This document shows, piece after piece, positions 32,671 to 44,800 of a DNA stretch of 64,000 bases. The DNA is from Petrosia ficiformis (taxonomy: Eukaryota; Porifera; Demospongiae; Haplosclerida; Petrosiidae): the NCBI GenBank assembly GCA_947044365.1, contig OX345649.1, positions 5,644,687 to 5,708,686 of the forward strand, in the 5' to 3' direction. Both the position numbers and the translations under genes were made by a program. The stretch's first letter is position 1. Each line of letters opens with the position of its first letter. The notes below the pieces were generated by a model, which searched no databases, was not told the DNA's origin, and saw nothing but the letters and a program-made list of their open reading frames with translations.

Positions 32671-33967
32671 TCAATCCTGAGATTCATCTTGTAATCTAAT
32701 TTGTTTTATAATCAGTGGATTTATTACAGGATACACTCTTTCCTCAGCTACTTGTAGTTCATCATATTGTTTATTAACAACATGTTTATATTGTTTATGA
32801 ACAAAATCTGTGATATCTTTAATATCCACAATCCACTCATTTCCATATTTCCTCAAAACCTATATAATGATGTATATCAATGATATTTGTGATACATATT
32901 ACACTGGTGTATTATTAAAACAATAATGATCACTTTAATTAGCACTGGGCAATATATATTGATACTACATGATCATGTTTCATGTACCAGATTTTAATTT
33001 TAAATACTGTTGGGAATATTGGCCTTAAGGAAGTTTATATTAGTCCTTCCCTTTTATCTGCTAAAACATATTTTAAATGCTATCTAATTGTTCAAAAGAT
33101 GCAGTATGATAATATAATTTAAAACTCTAACAGATATACTTTAATCCTAACCTCATCTCTAAGACCTAATTGTATAGCTTTTCTCCTCTGTGGTGAACCA
33201 TCAGGATGATGATCTGGATCCCATTGTAATCTTACTTCTGATCTTCCTTTACCCTGTGTCTTCTCATCAGCTCCTACAAGTACATAACTATGATAAACAT
33301 CATTTATTTATCATGTTAGTTAGGTGTAATACCTGTTAGTGCTTTGGAGAGTATCTCCTCAAATCCTTGTCGAGTTATCCTGACAGCTAATACTCTTTCT
33401 TGATTTCTTTTAGTAGCCCAACCACAACGATACATCATCCATAAGAAATTGGTCTTTATCCAAGACATACGAGAATATGAGAACATGGGGCCTCCAAACC
33501 TGGTAATAGTAAAGTGGGGCAATTACAAGATTCAAGATTTCTCTGGTATTGTTACAGTCTAAGTTGGACTTAACGCTGCAATGACTAACAGTATGTGCAA
33601 GTCTTTTATCATAGCAGGTAGTAAAAATCATGAAGTAGTTTATATATGGTAGTGCCTGTAGTGCTCCCAGAATTGTCCAACATTAAATTGTAATGGAATT
33701 GATTCACCTCACCTTATACAAGATATTACAGACAATAGATCTATTTTACATCATGTAATAATAAACCTACTTTTGATTCTGCACAGCAAACACAGCAATT
33801 TCAGGACAATATGCTTGATAAACTACAATACTATTATCATCATATTGAGCTAGAATATGCTTTCCTTCCTTAGGCCATATCTTGTCTTCCTGTTCTTGAT
33901 ATGACTCTATCAACCATTCTTTTAATCCAATACTTGCAGCTGCCATATTTTGAAATGTACTACTCAA
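32671..33967 (-). CDS. DUF4291-family protein
   Basis: Four exons: 33967-~33772, ~33500-33334, ~33275-33153 and ~32860-32671. Conserved family features are AQYDDNSIVVYQAYCPEIA, FSYSRMSWIKTNFLWMMYRC, GWATKRNQERVLAVRITRQG, VRLQWDPDHHPDGSPQRR and AIQLGL. DUF4291 proteins occur in bacteria, fungi and scattered eukaryotes, and their biochemical role is not established to my knowledge. The invariant YQAY, WIK and WMMYR motifs all survive, so the protein is probably functional. The start could be M1 (33967) or the ATG seven codons later (MAAAS). The C-terminal exon has mixed charged residues and ends LQDESQD. The stop codons of this gene and the LIAT1-like gene are only 37 bp apart. Confidence 0.88.
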
Positions 33968-34094
33968 GAAGACTCTTGTACATTTAGTTATAGTATTTTA
34001 TATCTTGCACTATATCTTATGCTTACACAATGTCTTGCAAACAATAATTTGGAGGAGTGGCTCATAGTGGGCGGGGCTTATATTTTAAACTCCC
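33968..34094. promoter_or_regulatory. Bidirectional promoter, DUF4291 / PTRH2
   Basis: 127 bp between divergent start codons; the upstream portion is AT-rich and a gtgggcggggctta GC-box-like sequence lies at 34067-34080. Function is inferred from position and the GC-box-like site. Confidence 0.6.
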
Positions 34095-35139
34095 ATGTCG
34101 TTGAGAAGGCTAATAATGGATACATCTCATTCTGTACAATTGACTCTTGCACTTTCAGCTGGGGTAGGAATTGGTCTAATGATAGGAGTGTTTTTTGTAG
34201 GAAGAAGAAGAGCTCTGACTTCAGGTTCAGTAAGAGCTGCAATAAAACCTGTGGATGAGGTCGGACTTATCACATGATTATCATATGACCAAATATCTCT
34301 TTCTTTTTCAGTCAACTTATGATTACGTCTCAGGGGAATACAAAATGGTGTTTGTAGTCAGAAATGATTTGAAAATGGGAAAAGGAAAAGTCGCTGCACA
34401 GGTACAGCATTAAAACCTCATGGGCATATATGTCCATGTGGTTAAAACCTCATGTACATATATGTCCATGTGGTTAAAACCTCATGTACATATATGTCCA
34501 TGTGGTTAAAACCTCATGTACATATATGTCCATGTGGTTAAATCCTCATGTGCATATATGTCCATGTGGTTAAAACCTCATGTACATATATGTTCATGTG
34601 GTTAAATTCTCATGTGCATATATGTCCATGTGGTTAAATCCTCATGTACATATATGTCCATGTGATTAAAACCTCATGTAACATAGATATCTCATGTATG
34701 TCACAGGTTGGACACGCAGCAGTTGGTGCATATAGACAAATGCAGGACACAAATGCTCAGGTATGAATACACCTTTGTAAGGTATGTAATGATGTATATA
34801 TGCTGTAGTTGCTACGCCAGTGGGAGATCACAGGACAAATGAAAGTAGTGGTAAAGGCTCCAGATGAAGCAGAATTGTGAGTTGCCCTTTAAATTATAAT
34901 TGAAACATTTATCCTTCATCCTCAGTGTGGAGGTATCTCGATCAGCTAAAGGTGTGGGACTTAATACTCATATAGTAAGAGATGCTGGACGGACACAAAT
35001 AGCACCAGGTTCTCATACAGTACTATGTATTGGACCAGGTGGGTGTGGTTGAGGTACAAGAGATCATTTATTTATCAATACTTTTATAGGTCCATCAGAT
35101 ATTATAGATCAAGTGACAGGACATTTAAAATTACTATAA
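34095..35139 (+). CDS. PTRH2: Peptidyl-tRNA hydrolase 2
   Basis: Releases tRNA from peptidyl-tRNA; the animal protein is anchored in the mitochondrial outer membrane and also affects anoikis. Six exons: 34095-~34253, ~34311-34401, ~34707-34760, ~34809-34877, ~34926-35040 and ~35089-35139. An N-terminal hydrophobic segment ([20 protein letters not shown]) matches the membrane anchor. The PTH2 domain then shows [73 protein letters not shown] and a VTGHLKLL end. The catalytic Lys, His and Asp context is intact. I use ATG 34095, the first in frame; MDTSHS seven codons later is an alternative. Intron 2 contains a 32-bp minisatellite. Confidence 0.96.
34405..34685. repeat. 32-bp minisatellite, about eight copies
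   Basis: The unit begins acctcatgtacatatatgtc and continues catgtggttaaa. Copies vary at a few positions (gtacat/gtgcat, aaaa/aatc). It fills most of the PTRH2 intron between exons 2 and 3. Confidence 0.95.
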
Positions 35140-35218
35140 ATAGTCTTCCTATTGTATTTATCAAATGAATTAACAAAAATACAATTATGTATATAATTAT
35201 CACAGCATAATTATAATA

Positions 35219-36256
35219 TTATAGAAACTGTTTCATAGTATGATAAGCTGCTTCAATACATCCTTCTAAATTTGAATGAGTGAATGCATCTCCTGTAGCA
35301 ACCACTAGAGGGTTTTTATGAAGTACCACACAACCTGGTGTTCCGGGATATGGTTTATATACTTGTGAGTACTTCCAACGTATTAATTTAGTATGAGACG
35401 GTGTTGGAATACCAGGAAGAATTTCATTAATTGCTAATAAGATCAAGTCTATGACAGTTTCCATTTCATCTTCAAGATGTTCAATACCAAATGGTACAGA
35501 TGTGTGAATAAGGAGAGCTCCATTAGATAGTGCATTTCCATATTTCAAGTTATCCCAGCATATATATCTTATCACAGGATGTTTGAAATATTTAGCAGTC
35601 CAAAGATATTTAGGAATACGTTCATTGAAAAACATTCCTAAGGCATAACGAGATGAATATTGGACCTGTTTAAGATTACTGAAATCTGATTGGTCAATAT
35701 GTTTAACGAGATTACCTTTGAGGGTTAATATTTGTGGAATAGGAAGAGTTAAAATTAAAGACTTAAATTCTGCCCATTTTTCGTCGTTACCCTCACTAAT
35801 CCATCCGCATTCAATTATTTGTTGTTTTGTATTAATATTTATCGTTTTTAGATCATGTGATAAATGTACCTTAGCATTTGAGTTGTCAAGGAAATATTTG
35901 GGAACCGAATTCAATCCTGTTGGACAAACAAAATTGCCACATTTCACATCTTCATTAACAGGAGGCTCGTCTTCAATTGTTCCATTGAATGCTATAAGTA
36001 CTTTATAATCAATAAGTTCTTGAAACAATTGAGTCTTGAGTTCTTCCATAAATGGAGTTTTATATCTTGTAATGTACTGAGCTCCTAAATCAACATGGTC
36101 AGTGGAGTCCAGACTTCGATATGTCGTCATTCTTCCCCCTGTTCCTCTTGCTTTCTCCCATACTGCGATGGACAAATCAGGAATTGATCTTGTCAGAAGA
36201 CAAGCTGTCAACGAGCCTGTTGCACCAGCTCCAATAATTAATAACTTAGCAGCCAT
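35219..36256 (-). CDS. RNLS: Renalase (FAD-dependent oxidase)
   Basis: Renalases are FAD flavoproteins that oxidise dihydro-NAD(P)H isomers. Single exon of 345 residues from ATG 36256 (MAAKLLIIGAGATGSLTACL), which places the Rossmann GxGxxG at residues ~8-13. It is followed by WEKARGTGGRMTTYRS, DLGAQYITR, a substrate domain with SSRYALGMFF and IRYICWDN, and the C-terminal FAD motif VVATGDAFTHSNLEGCIEAA. Length and motif order match animal renalase (~340 residues). An in-frame ATG 39 codons upstream exists, but the extra sequence is not conserved and would run into the neighbouring promoter. Its 3' end lies 79 bp from that of PTRH2. It is divergent from the giant gene. Confidence 0.93.
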   Translation of the reverse strand: MAAKLLIIGAGATGSLTACLLTRSIPDLSIAVWEKARGTGGRMTTYRSLDSTDHVDLGAQYITRYKTPFMEELKTQLFQELIDYKVLIAFNGTIEDEPPVNEDVKCGNFVCPTGLNSVPKYFLDNSNAKVHLSHDLKTININTKQQIIECGWISEGNDEKWAEFKSLILTLPIPQILTLKGNLVKHIDQSDFSNLKQVQYSSRYALGMFFNERIPKYLWTAKYFKHPVIRYICWDNLKYGNALSNGALLIHTSVPFGIEHLEDEMETVIDLILLAINEILPGIPTPSHTKLIRWKYSQVYKPYPGTPGCVVLHKNPLVVATGDAFTHSNLEGCIEAAYHTMKQFL

Positions 36257-36361
36257 TTTACAACCCACGTGGGTGTGGAGGGCGTTAATTAGAATAATAA
36301 AAATGGGTGCACCACATGAACCATAATGGACTAAAGAGAAGCCCATGATAGATATTTGAAG
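36257..36361. promoter_or_regulatory. 105-bp bidirectional promoter, renalase / giant gene
   Basis: Short spacer between divergent start codons, containing cccacgtgggtgtggagggc with a palindromic CCACGTGG E-box at 36267-36274. Function is inferred. Confidence 0.5.
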
Positions 36362-36467
36362 ATGAACAATCAAAAGGTATGTTCTATATTGACTAGTATT
36401 CTTATTCTTTTAAATTTTTTTCTTTACCAACAGATGTCTATACCTGACATTCAAGGTAGATTCTTTA

Positions 36468-36499
<32 letters not shown>

Positions 36500-36750
36500 A
36501 TTATATACACATACATGTATATGTACTTTCATACATGCATACAAAGTTTTACAAATATATATGTATACTTACAAATTCATATACTAACATACAAACATAT
36601 GTACATATGAACACTCATACTGACCATAGGGCATGTTAGTCTTCCATGCCAGACCCATCTCACGAGAAAGGGTCTAGTTGAATGCTATACATCAGTTTGT
36701 TCAAGGATGCTGTATAGTTACAGGTTATTTCCAAATCCACTGGGTAATAT

Positions 36751-36799
<49 letters not shown>

Positions 36800-38834
36800 T
36801 GGTTGTGTGGAAAGAGCACAATAACTGTTTTTTGAAAGAATCCTAGTCCATATCCAAAGCTACTTTATTGATCACTGCTTCCAGTTCCTTTTTTTGAACG
36901 TGACTTCACAGAATTGTGTGTAAATAGTAATGACCTATTCTGACATCCAATTTGATTGGGGCACAGATTTTTATGCGCCAGGAACAAACTGATGTATAAC
37001 ATGCAAGCAGACCCTTCTCGTGGTATGGGTCTGACACACAAGACTAAGTGCATATGTATATAATTATGTATATACACATACATACATTAATTATATTTAA
37101 AATCAGCTCTCCATAAGAGTGGTGATATTGTGGGTGTTACAAAACTCAACAATAAATCTACTTTTCTGTCGGAGGTCGAAGTTGTCTGGTTTACGGAGTA
37201 TAAAACTGCTTTCCCTTTTAACCTGTGAGTATAAAATATGATTATATATTTTATTATTTATTATCAATATTGTTCTTTATTTAGCGAGTTACAGTTAAAT
37301 CTCACAAATCGTATTTCATTTGCTCGTGTTAGACATAGATTATGTAGTAGTAAAATATTTCAAGAGCCACCTGTATCATCCAAAACAAGTGCAGGTGATA
37401 ATGAATAAGACTACTGTATATGTATGTATGCATGTATGTATGTATATGTATGTATGTACATGTAACTATGTATGTATGTAACTATGTATGTATGTATGCA
37501 TGCATGTATGTATGTATGTATGTATGGATGTATGTTTGTATGCATTTATGTATGTATGTATGTACATGTACGTATGTATCTATGTATGTATGTACATCTA
37601 TGTATGTATGTATGTACGTATGTATGTATCTATGCATGTGTGTATGTACGTATGTACATACACATGTATGTATGTATAATAGTATGATTTTTGTATGTTA
37701 TCTATTATATGTAATTGTATTCACATGTATTATAATTATTATGATTATATTATATATATATTTAATAATATATGATAATTATGTATGTATGTAATGTATG
37801 AATATAATTATCTACAATATATACATACACATGATTGTATTCATGCATGTGTGTATAATAATATATTGTAATACATGTTACAATAACATGTTGACATTGC
37901 CAAACAGAAGATACCACAAAACACAAGTAACATGACACTCATGGGACCAGAGTAGTTCATTGTTTTTTTCCCACAACTATTTAGTGAGAAGACCTAATCA
38001 ACTACTAGTATATTGTGAATTGAGACCAAAGAATGATAAAAATCATAATATATGGAAAACGCAAGAGTATCTTAGACTACAGGAATGGGTGAGATATAGG
38101 ACTGGGAGGGTATAATGGGATGTACACATACTAGTTCACATGTACATTTATTATGTCCATAGACATATCATAGACATATTACATACACACACATACATGT
38201 ACATACACATACACAAATATATACATACATACATGTACATACACACACAAATACACATACATGTACATACACATACACAAATACATACATACATACATGT
38301 ACATACATGTACATACACACACAAATATATACACACACATACATGTACATACATGTACACACACAAATATATACACACACATACATGTACGTACACACTC
38401 AAATATATACACACACATACATGTACATATACACACATGTATATATTAATACTTATCTACAGGTTGGTGTTGTTCATCCTGAGGGTAATGAAAATCTTAA
38501 AGTATATCTCATCCCCACATCATCTCTTACATATGATCTAGGTTAGTCTTCTTCTCTCCCTTCTATCATCTTATCATCCTCCATTATCAGGTATTACTAT
38601 GAAAGATTATCCACTTATGCTTCATGCCTTATTTGTTAAGAGTCTTAAACCAGTCAAACCAGTTCCCCAAACAGGTTAGATCACACAAACAGTGCATACT
38701 TGTAACTAATGACCTTTTTTAGTAATTCTTAAAGAACGACCATTATCTCACGAGGTCACTGATTTGGACAAGACAGAGAGTCAGAGTTCACCAGAAAGAA
38801 AATGGACACTTAGAAGTGCAAGTAAAGGTTTGCA

Positions 38835-38877
<43 letters not shown>

Positions 38878-41800
38878 GACTTTCTGTCTGTCTGTCTATG
38901 ACAGTAATTTACATACATGTGTTATTGTTTCAGCTTCTAGAAAGAGAGAGTTGGTTGTCATGGAAACACCTATTATACCCTTAAAGAAAGTAAAGGAATC
39001 AGATATTAATAATTATGTTGTGAATGAAGAAGAAGGAATGATAAGCACACGAGTATCACGGGAACAATATGGTATGTTGTATAAACATGTGGTTGTCACA
39101 TGACTGTCACATGACTGTCACATGAAATATTTGTAAACAGAAGTTTGATTATGTCATTTATATAATTATCTTGTTATAATGAATTATTGTTGTTGTTTTG
39201 TGTTCATCAATTATTAATTATTTATTCATAGTTTATGATGAGGATCATTTCAGAGATGAAATAGTTTTAATTAGTTATATTGAACAGGTATGTATGTATT
39301 ACAGGTTTATAAAACTGGATTAACTAATTCTCTATTTCAGGACCTTGATAAGGAAATAGATGGTAATTTTCATGAACAAGAGGACTCAGAGACAAAAGAC
39401 AACGATGATCTCATTGTTGTGTCCAGCAGCGAGGTTGAAGGGATGGAGATAGTTTGTGATACAAGAGGGGAACAGATCAGACCAACTGATTCCATTTCTG
39501 AGGATTCTCATATATCAATTATATATGAGACCATTGAATTGGACAGGGACATCCCCCCAGAGCTGGAGGTTCCAAATAAGGATATACCTACAGAGGAAGA
39601 CACTCTTACTTCGACAATGGAAACTACTGAAAAAATGTCTAAGAAAGTAAGCCTGGAAGAGTATAAGAGAAGACGAAGGACAGTAGATAGTGAAACCAAC
39701 CCAATGGGAGGAATAGATGAAAATAGGAAAAGAGATGCATCTAGTCACGAGGGGAGAAGAGTGAAGGATACTACTGAAAATACAAATATATTTAGTCATG
39801 AGGGAAGAGATAATAATGAAAATATAAATAGAGATGTATCCAGTCATGAGGGAGGAGGAATGGAGGATAATAAGAATATAGATAAAGAGATAATGTTAGA
39901 ACTTGTGAAAGTGCAAAAAGACAATGAGAAAGATTTGAAGAGAATAAAAAAAGAAAGTGATGTGGAAAGTGCTGTAGCTGGTAACTATGGCAACACGGAT
40001 CATATGATTGTATTATCAACATCAATCAGTGAGGGTACTCAAACTAATATACATCACATGACAACAGTGTGTGCTTCTGCCAATGAAAGTAACCATGGTA
40101 AAATAAAGATACCTGGTTGTGAATCAGAGAGTGTAGCTAAGCTCTCTGCTGTCCCACGTTTACAAAACTTAGCTTATAATGCATGTCATAATGTTATGCA
40201 GAGACCTCCACAACAAGTAGTGGAAAAACCTGTTAAACAGGTTACTAAAACAGGAAGTGATTTATTAACTCCAACTGAAAATCCAACTAGTAATAATAAT
40301 GTACAATCAGATCAAGGAACAATATCTACATCTACACAGTGTAGTTCCACTACTGTTGTCACAAGAAGAATGTCATCTGATAGTGTTACTGCTTCCCTTC
40401 CTCCTCCACCTCATCCTCCTCCTCCTCCTCCTCCTCCTCCTCCACCTCCTCCTCCTCATCATCATCATCATCCTCCACATTTACCAGTTGTTCATCAACC
40501 TGAGTACCATGTTCCAATGTATGGTCCTCCTCTTCATCCTCCACATGCTCCAGTGATGCAACCAGTTGGATTACATTACCCATATCAACAAGAAATGATT
40601 CCACCTGCTCATCCTTATCCACCTGCATATAACCATCCTCCACCTGTCCATTCAGCTCATGCCTGGGGTGGACCCATTAGACAACCTCTTCAACCACATG
40701 AGTTTAGGGAACTCTCTTCTATTTTACAAAAAGGTCATCTATTTCAACAGTCATTAGCATTCAAGAGAAAGTCTAACTCCAGATCTAAGTCATATTCTCG
40801 ATCTCGTTCCAGCTCTCTTTCTCGTAACCGTTCTAGGTCACGTTCTAGATCTCGTTCACATACACGTTCAAGGTCTTTTTCTCCCCGTTCTCGTAGCCCT
40901 TCCACATCCAGAAGTCCAAGTCACAGACACTCCAAACACCGATCAAGATATCATAGTCCTTCTTCCTCTACTACTAAAGGAGAGAAGCAAGAGAGACAGG
41001 GTGTGGTGGATGAAGGGACACAAGTAAGTGTACAAACATATAGAAGAGGTGTGCAATGTAAACCGAAGACAGCGTGTCAATATATACAAACAACATTATT
41101 GAAGACACGTTGTAGAGGTATGCAAACCATTCAGCCAGAATTCAAAACTAGGGGTGTTCAGGCTGGATGTCATACGCTTCTTAGTAGGTCTTTTGGGTCT
41201 CAGACCCATGTCAAGGTAGCAAAGGTTGGGACACAGACCAAGGAGTATATTCCTCATGCCATAGCAAGATTCTTGTCCATTTCAGGACACCAAAAAAAAG
41301 CTGAGATAAGGGTTGTAAGAAAGAAGGTATCAAAATGGTTGGAGGGGAAGCTTATTGCTCATTCATTAGAAGATATTTTGATTACAGGGAGTACTGATGA
41401 TAACGATGATGACTTGTCTCAACTGTCCCCATTATCAGGCTGTTCGAATATTAGCGAAGGTAACTGGAGTGACACAACATCTTCAACACTAACACCTTCA
41501 CTATCAAATGTTCATTCAAGTATCAACTTGTCTGAAGATGACAAAGATATGTCATTAGAAGAGAAACAGTTTATAGAAGACTTTCCAAGAAATGATGCAG
41601 CCAGTGGGGAAGTACCAGATGATGGAAAAGTTTTCTCCGAAGGTGAGGTACCAACAGATAAAGAAGAGGCTCCAAACGAAAAGGAGGTTTCTACCAAAGG
41701 GGAAGAATCAACTAGTAAAGATGTTCCTACTGAAGAGAAGGATAATGAAGGGGTTGAAAGAGAAATACAAAAAGGTAAAGAAAAGGTCCCTCATAGAGGA

Positions 41801-44800
41801 GAGGTATCTATGGGTAGAGATATTCCTACTGAAGGTGAGGTACTACCAAAAGGCACACTTTATAAAGATATGACCTCATCTACTCATCCTTTGGATACAA
41901 TATCAGACCTAATAATTCATTCTGAAATCACACCAGACCCTTCCACAATTAGCACTCCTATGACACAGACAGTTTCATCATTACCAGTTCTATATGGGCC
42001 CACACTTCCTCCAGACTATCAGACATATGAATTAGAGGATGGTGAGTTACCTCCCGTACTACATGTATATGAGGAAAATTCTGATCTAGACTCGGACACA
42101 GAATATGTTCCAATATCAGATATCAGGAATCGGACTGAGTCCAGTCAAACTGATGATCATGTCCCTATCCATGTTGAGAGTATTACTAAAAGTACACCAA
42201 GTGAATATGCCTTGACAACAGTATCCATAGCAACTAGTAATACCAATATTGCCATGGCAACCCCTCAACCTGTTAATAAAGACACGATTTTTAAAATGCA
42301 AAATGATCGATATTATTCTCTTCCTCCGGTAATATTAAATGATTCTTCTCAATCGACCCAAGATTCCTCACCAACAAGATGTAGTTTTTCAAACTCACCT
42401 CCAGTTCTTCGAAGGTTAAGCTCTCGCTACGGTCTCACAACGTTACCAACCAAGCGACCTCTAACAGCTACTGAAATATTAGCGAAAGTGCATGCTAAAA
42501 AAGCAAGAAAAGAGATTCAAGAGAAAGCTATGACATTATGTTCGCAACCAGTGACTCCAAGTCCTTCCCGTCCTGTAACCAGAAGTATCACATTGATGAA
42601 TGAAGTTGGACTGAAACAGACTAATAAAAACAATAATACATCAATTATCAATTTGAAACAGTTGAGAGAAAGATCTCAGGAACACATCAGGAGAAGAAAG
42701 TCTGATTCTTCATTGGCTCCACCTGTTTTGACAGCAGAATTAACTGTCAAATCATCACAATATTCTCATACTCCTGTGTCTACCATCCCATCAACAACAC
42801 CTCCTCCCTCTGTGTCTACCTCTCCACCATCAACACTTCCCCCTCCTCCTGAAATACTACCATCAACAACCCCTCCGCTTCCTCCTGAAACACTACCATC
42901 AACAACCCCTCCTCTTCCTCCTGAAATACTACCATCAACAACCCCTCCTCTTCCTCCTGAAACACTCTCACCAACAACCCCTCCTCTTCCTCCTGAATCA
43001 CTCTCACCAGCAACCCCTCCTCTTCCTCCTGAAACACTTCCACCAACAACACCTCCTCTTCCTCCTGAAACACTTCCACCAACAACACCTCCTCTTCCTC
43101 CTGAAACACTTCCACCAACAACACCTCTTCCTCCTGAAACACCATCACCAACAACACCTCCTCTTCCTCCTGTGTCCACCTCTTCATCAACCACACCTCC
43201 CTCTCCACCTTCAATGTCTCGGTTCCCATCAATAACACCTCCATGTGATCCATATTCTTCTCATACACCTTCCCTATGTTCATCAGCACACTCTTCTAGT
43301 ACTCTCTTCCAGTCACCAGCTCCGACATTCCTGCCGCCATCACCCTATCTACCAGCATCACACCATCTTCCTCCCACTTTTATGCCTTATCCTCCTCCTC
43401 CTCCTCCTTTCCTTCCACCATCTTACAGCTATCTGCCATCATCAGAGTATCCCCCTCCTCCTCCTCCCTATCTGCCATCATCAGAGTATCCCCCTCCTCC
43501 TCTTCATCCCTATCTGCCATCATCAGAGTATCCCCCTCCTCCTCCTCCACCTTTTCCTGTTACTAGCTTTCCATTCGTTCCGTCTTGTTCATTTCCATTG
43601 TCGTTTTCATCTTTTAATTCCACTCAAAAAGAACACACTGATACCCATTCCCACATCACTCAAGAGCAGATTGATACCCATTCCAATACCACTCAAGAAC
43701 ACGCTGATACCCATTCCAATACTACCCCAGAAGAACAAAGTGATAACCATTCACATGTCATTCAAGAGGAACAGACTGATATCCATTCCCATGTCACTCA
43801 AGAGAAACATTCCGATATCATTCAAGAACACACTGATACCCTTTCCAATATTACTCAAAACAAACAGACTGGTATTCATTCCCATGTCATTCAAGAACAG
43901 TCTGATATCCATTCCCATGTCATTCAAGAACAGTCTGATACCCATTCCCATGGCATTCAAGAACAGACTGATACCCATTCCATTATCATTCAAGAAGAAC
44001 AGACTGATACCTATTCTTATGTCACTCAAAAAGAAGAAACTGATGCCCATTCCCACATCACTCAAGAGCAGATTGATACCCATTCCAATACCACTCAAGA
44101 ACAGGCTGATATCCATTCCAATACCACCCAAGAAGAACAGAATGATACCCATTCCAATACCACCCAAGAAGAACAGACTGATATCCATTCCAATGTCATT
44201 CAAGAGGAGGAGACTGATATTCATTCCCATGTCATTCAAGAGGAACAGACCAGTTCTCATTCTGATATCACTCAAGAAGAACAGACTGGTTCTAATTCTG
44301 ATATCACTCAAGAACAGACAGGTAACCATTGTGATATCTTCCAGATTAATATTCACTCCCATGTCACTCGAGAACAGACTGATACCCATTCCAATACCAC
44401 CAAAGAAGAACAGACTGATATCCATTCCAATGTCACTCAAGAGGAGGAGACTGATATCCATTCCCATGTCATTCAAGAGGAACAGACCAGTTCTCATTCT
44501 GATATCACTCAAGAAGAACAGACTGGTTCTAATTCTGATATCACTCAAGAACAGACAGGTAACCATTGTGATATCTTCCAGATTAATACTCACTCCCATG
44601 TCACTCGAGAACAGACTGATATCCATTCCAATACCACCCAAGAAGAACAGACTGATATCCATTCCAATGTCATTCAAGAAGAGGAGACTGATATTCTTTC
44701 CCATGTCATTCAAGAGGAACAGACCAGTTCTCATTTCGATATCACTCAAGAAGAACAGACTGGTTCCCATTCTGATATCACTCAAGAACAGACAGGTAAC

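Noticed and set aside
36257..36373. 39-residue N-terminal extension of renalase
   Set aside because: Not conserved with the family, and it would overlap the start of the divergent giant gene; the Rossmann motif follows MAAKLL directly.
38140..38546. Overlapping TYMYIHTQIHIH and CVYVHVC frames on both strands
   Set aside because: Translations of an AC-rich microsatellite; only the short exon at 38462-38541 is supported.
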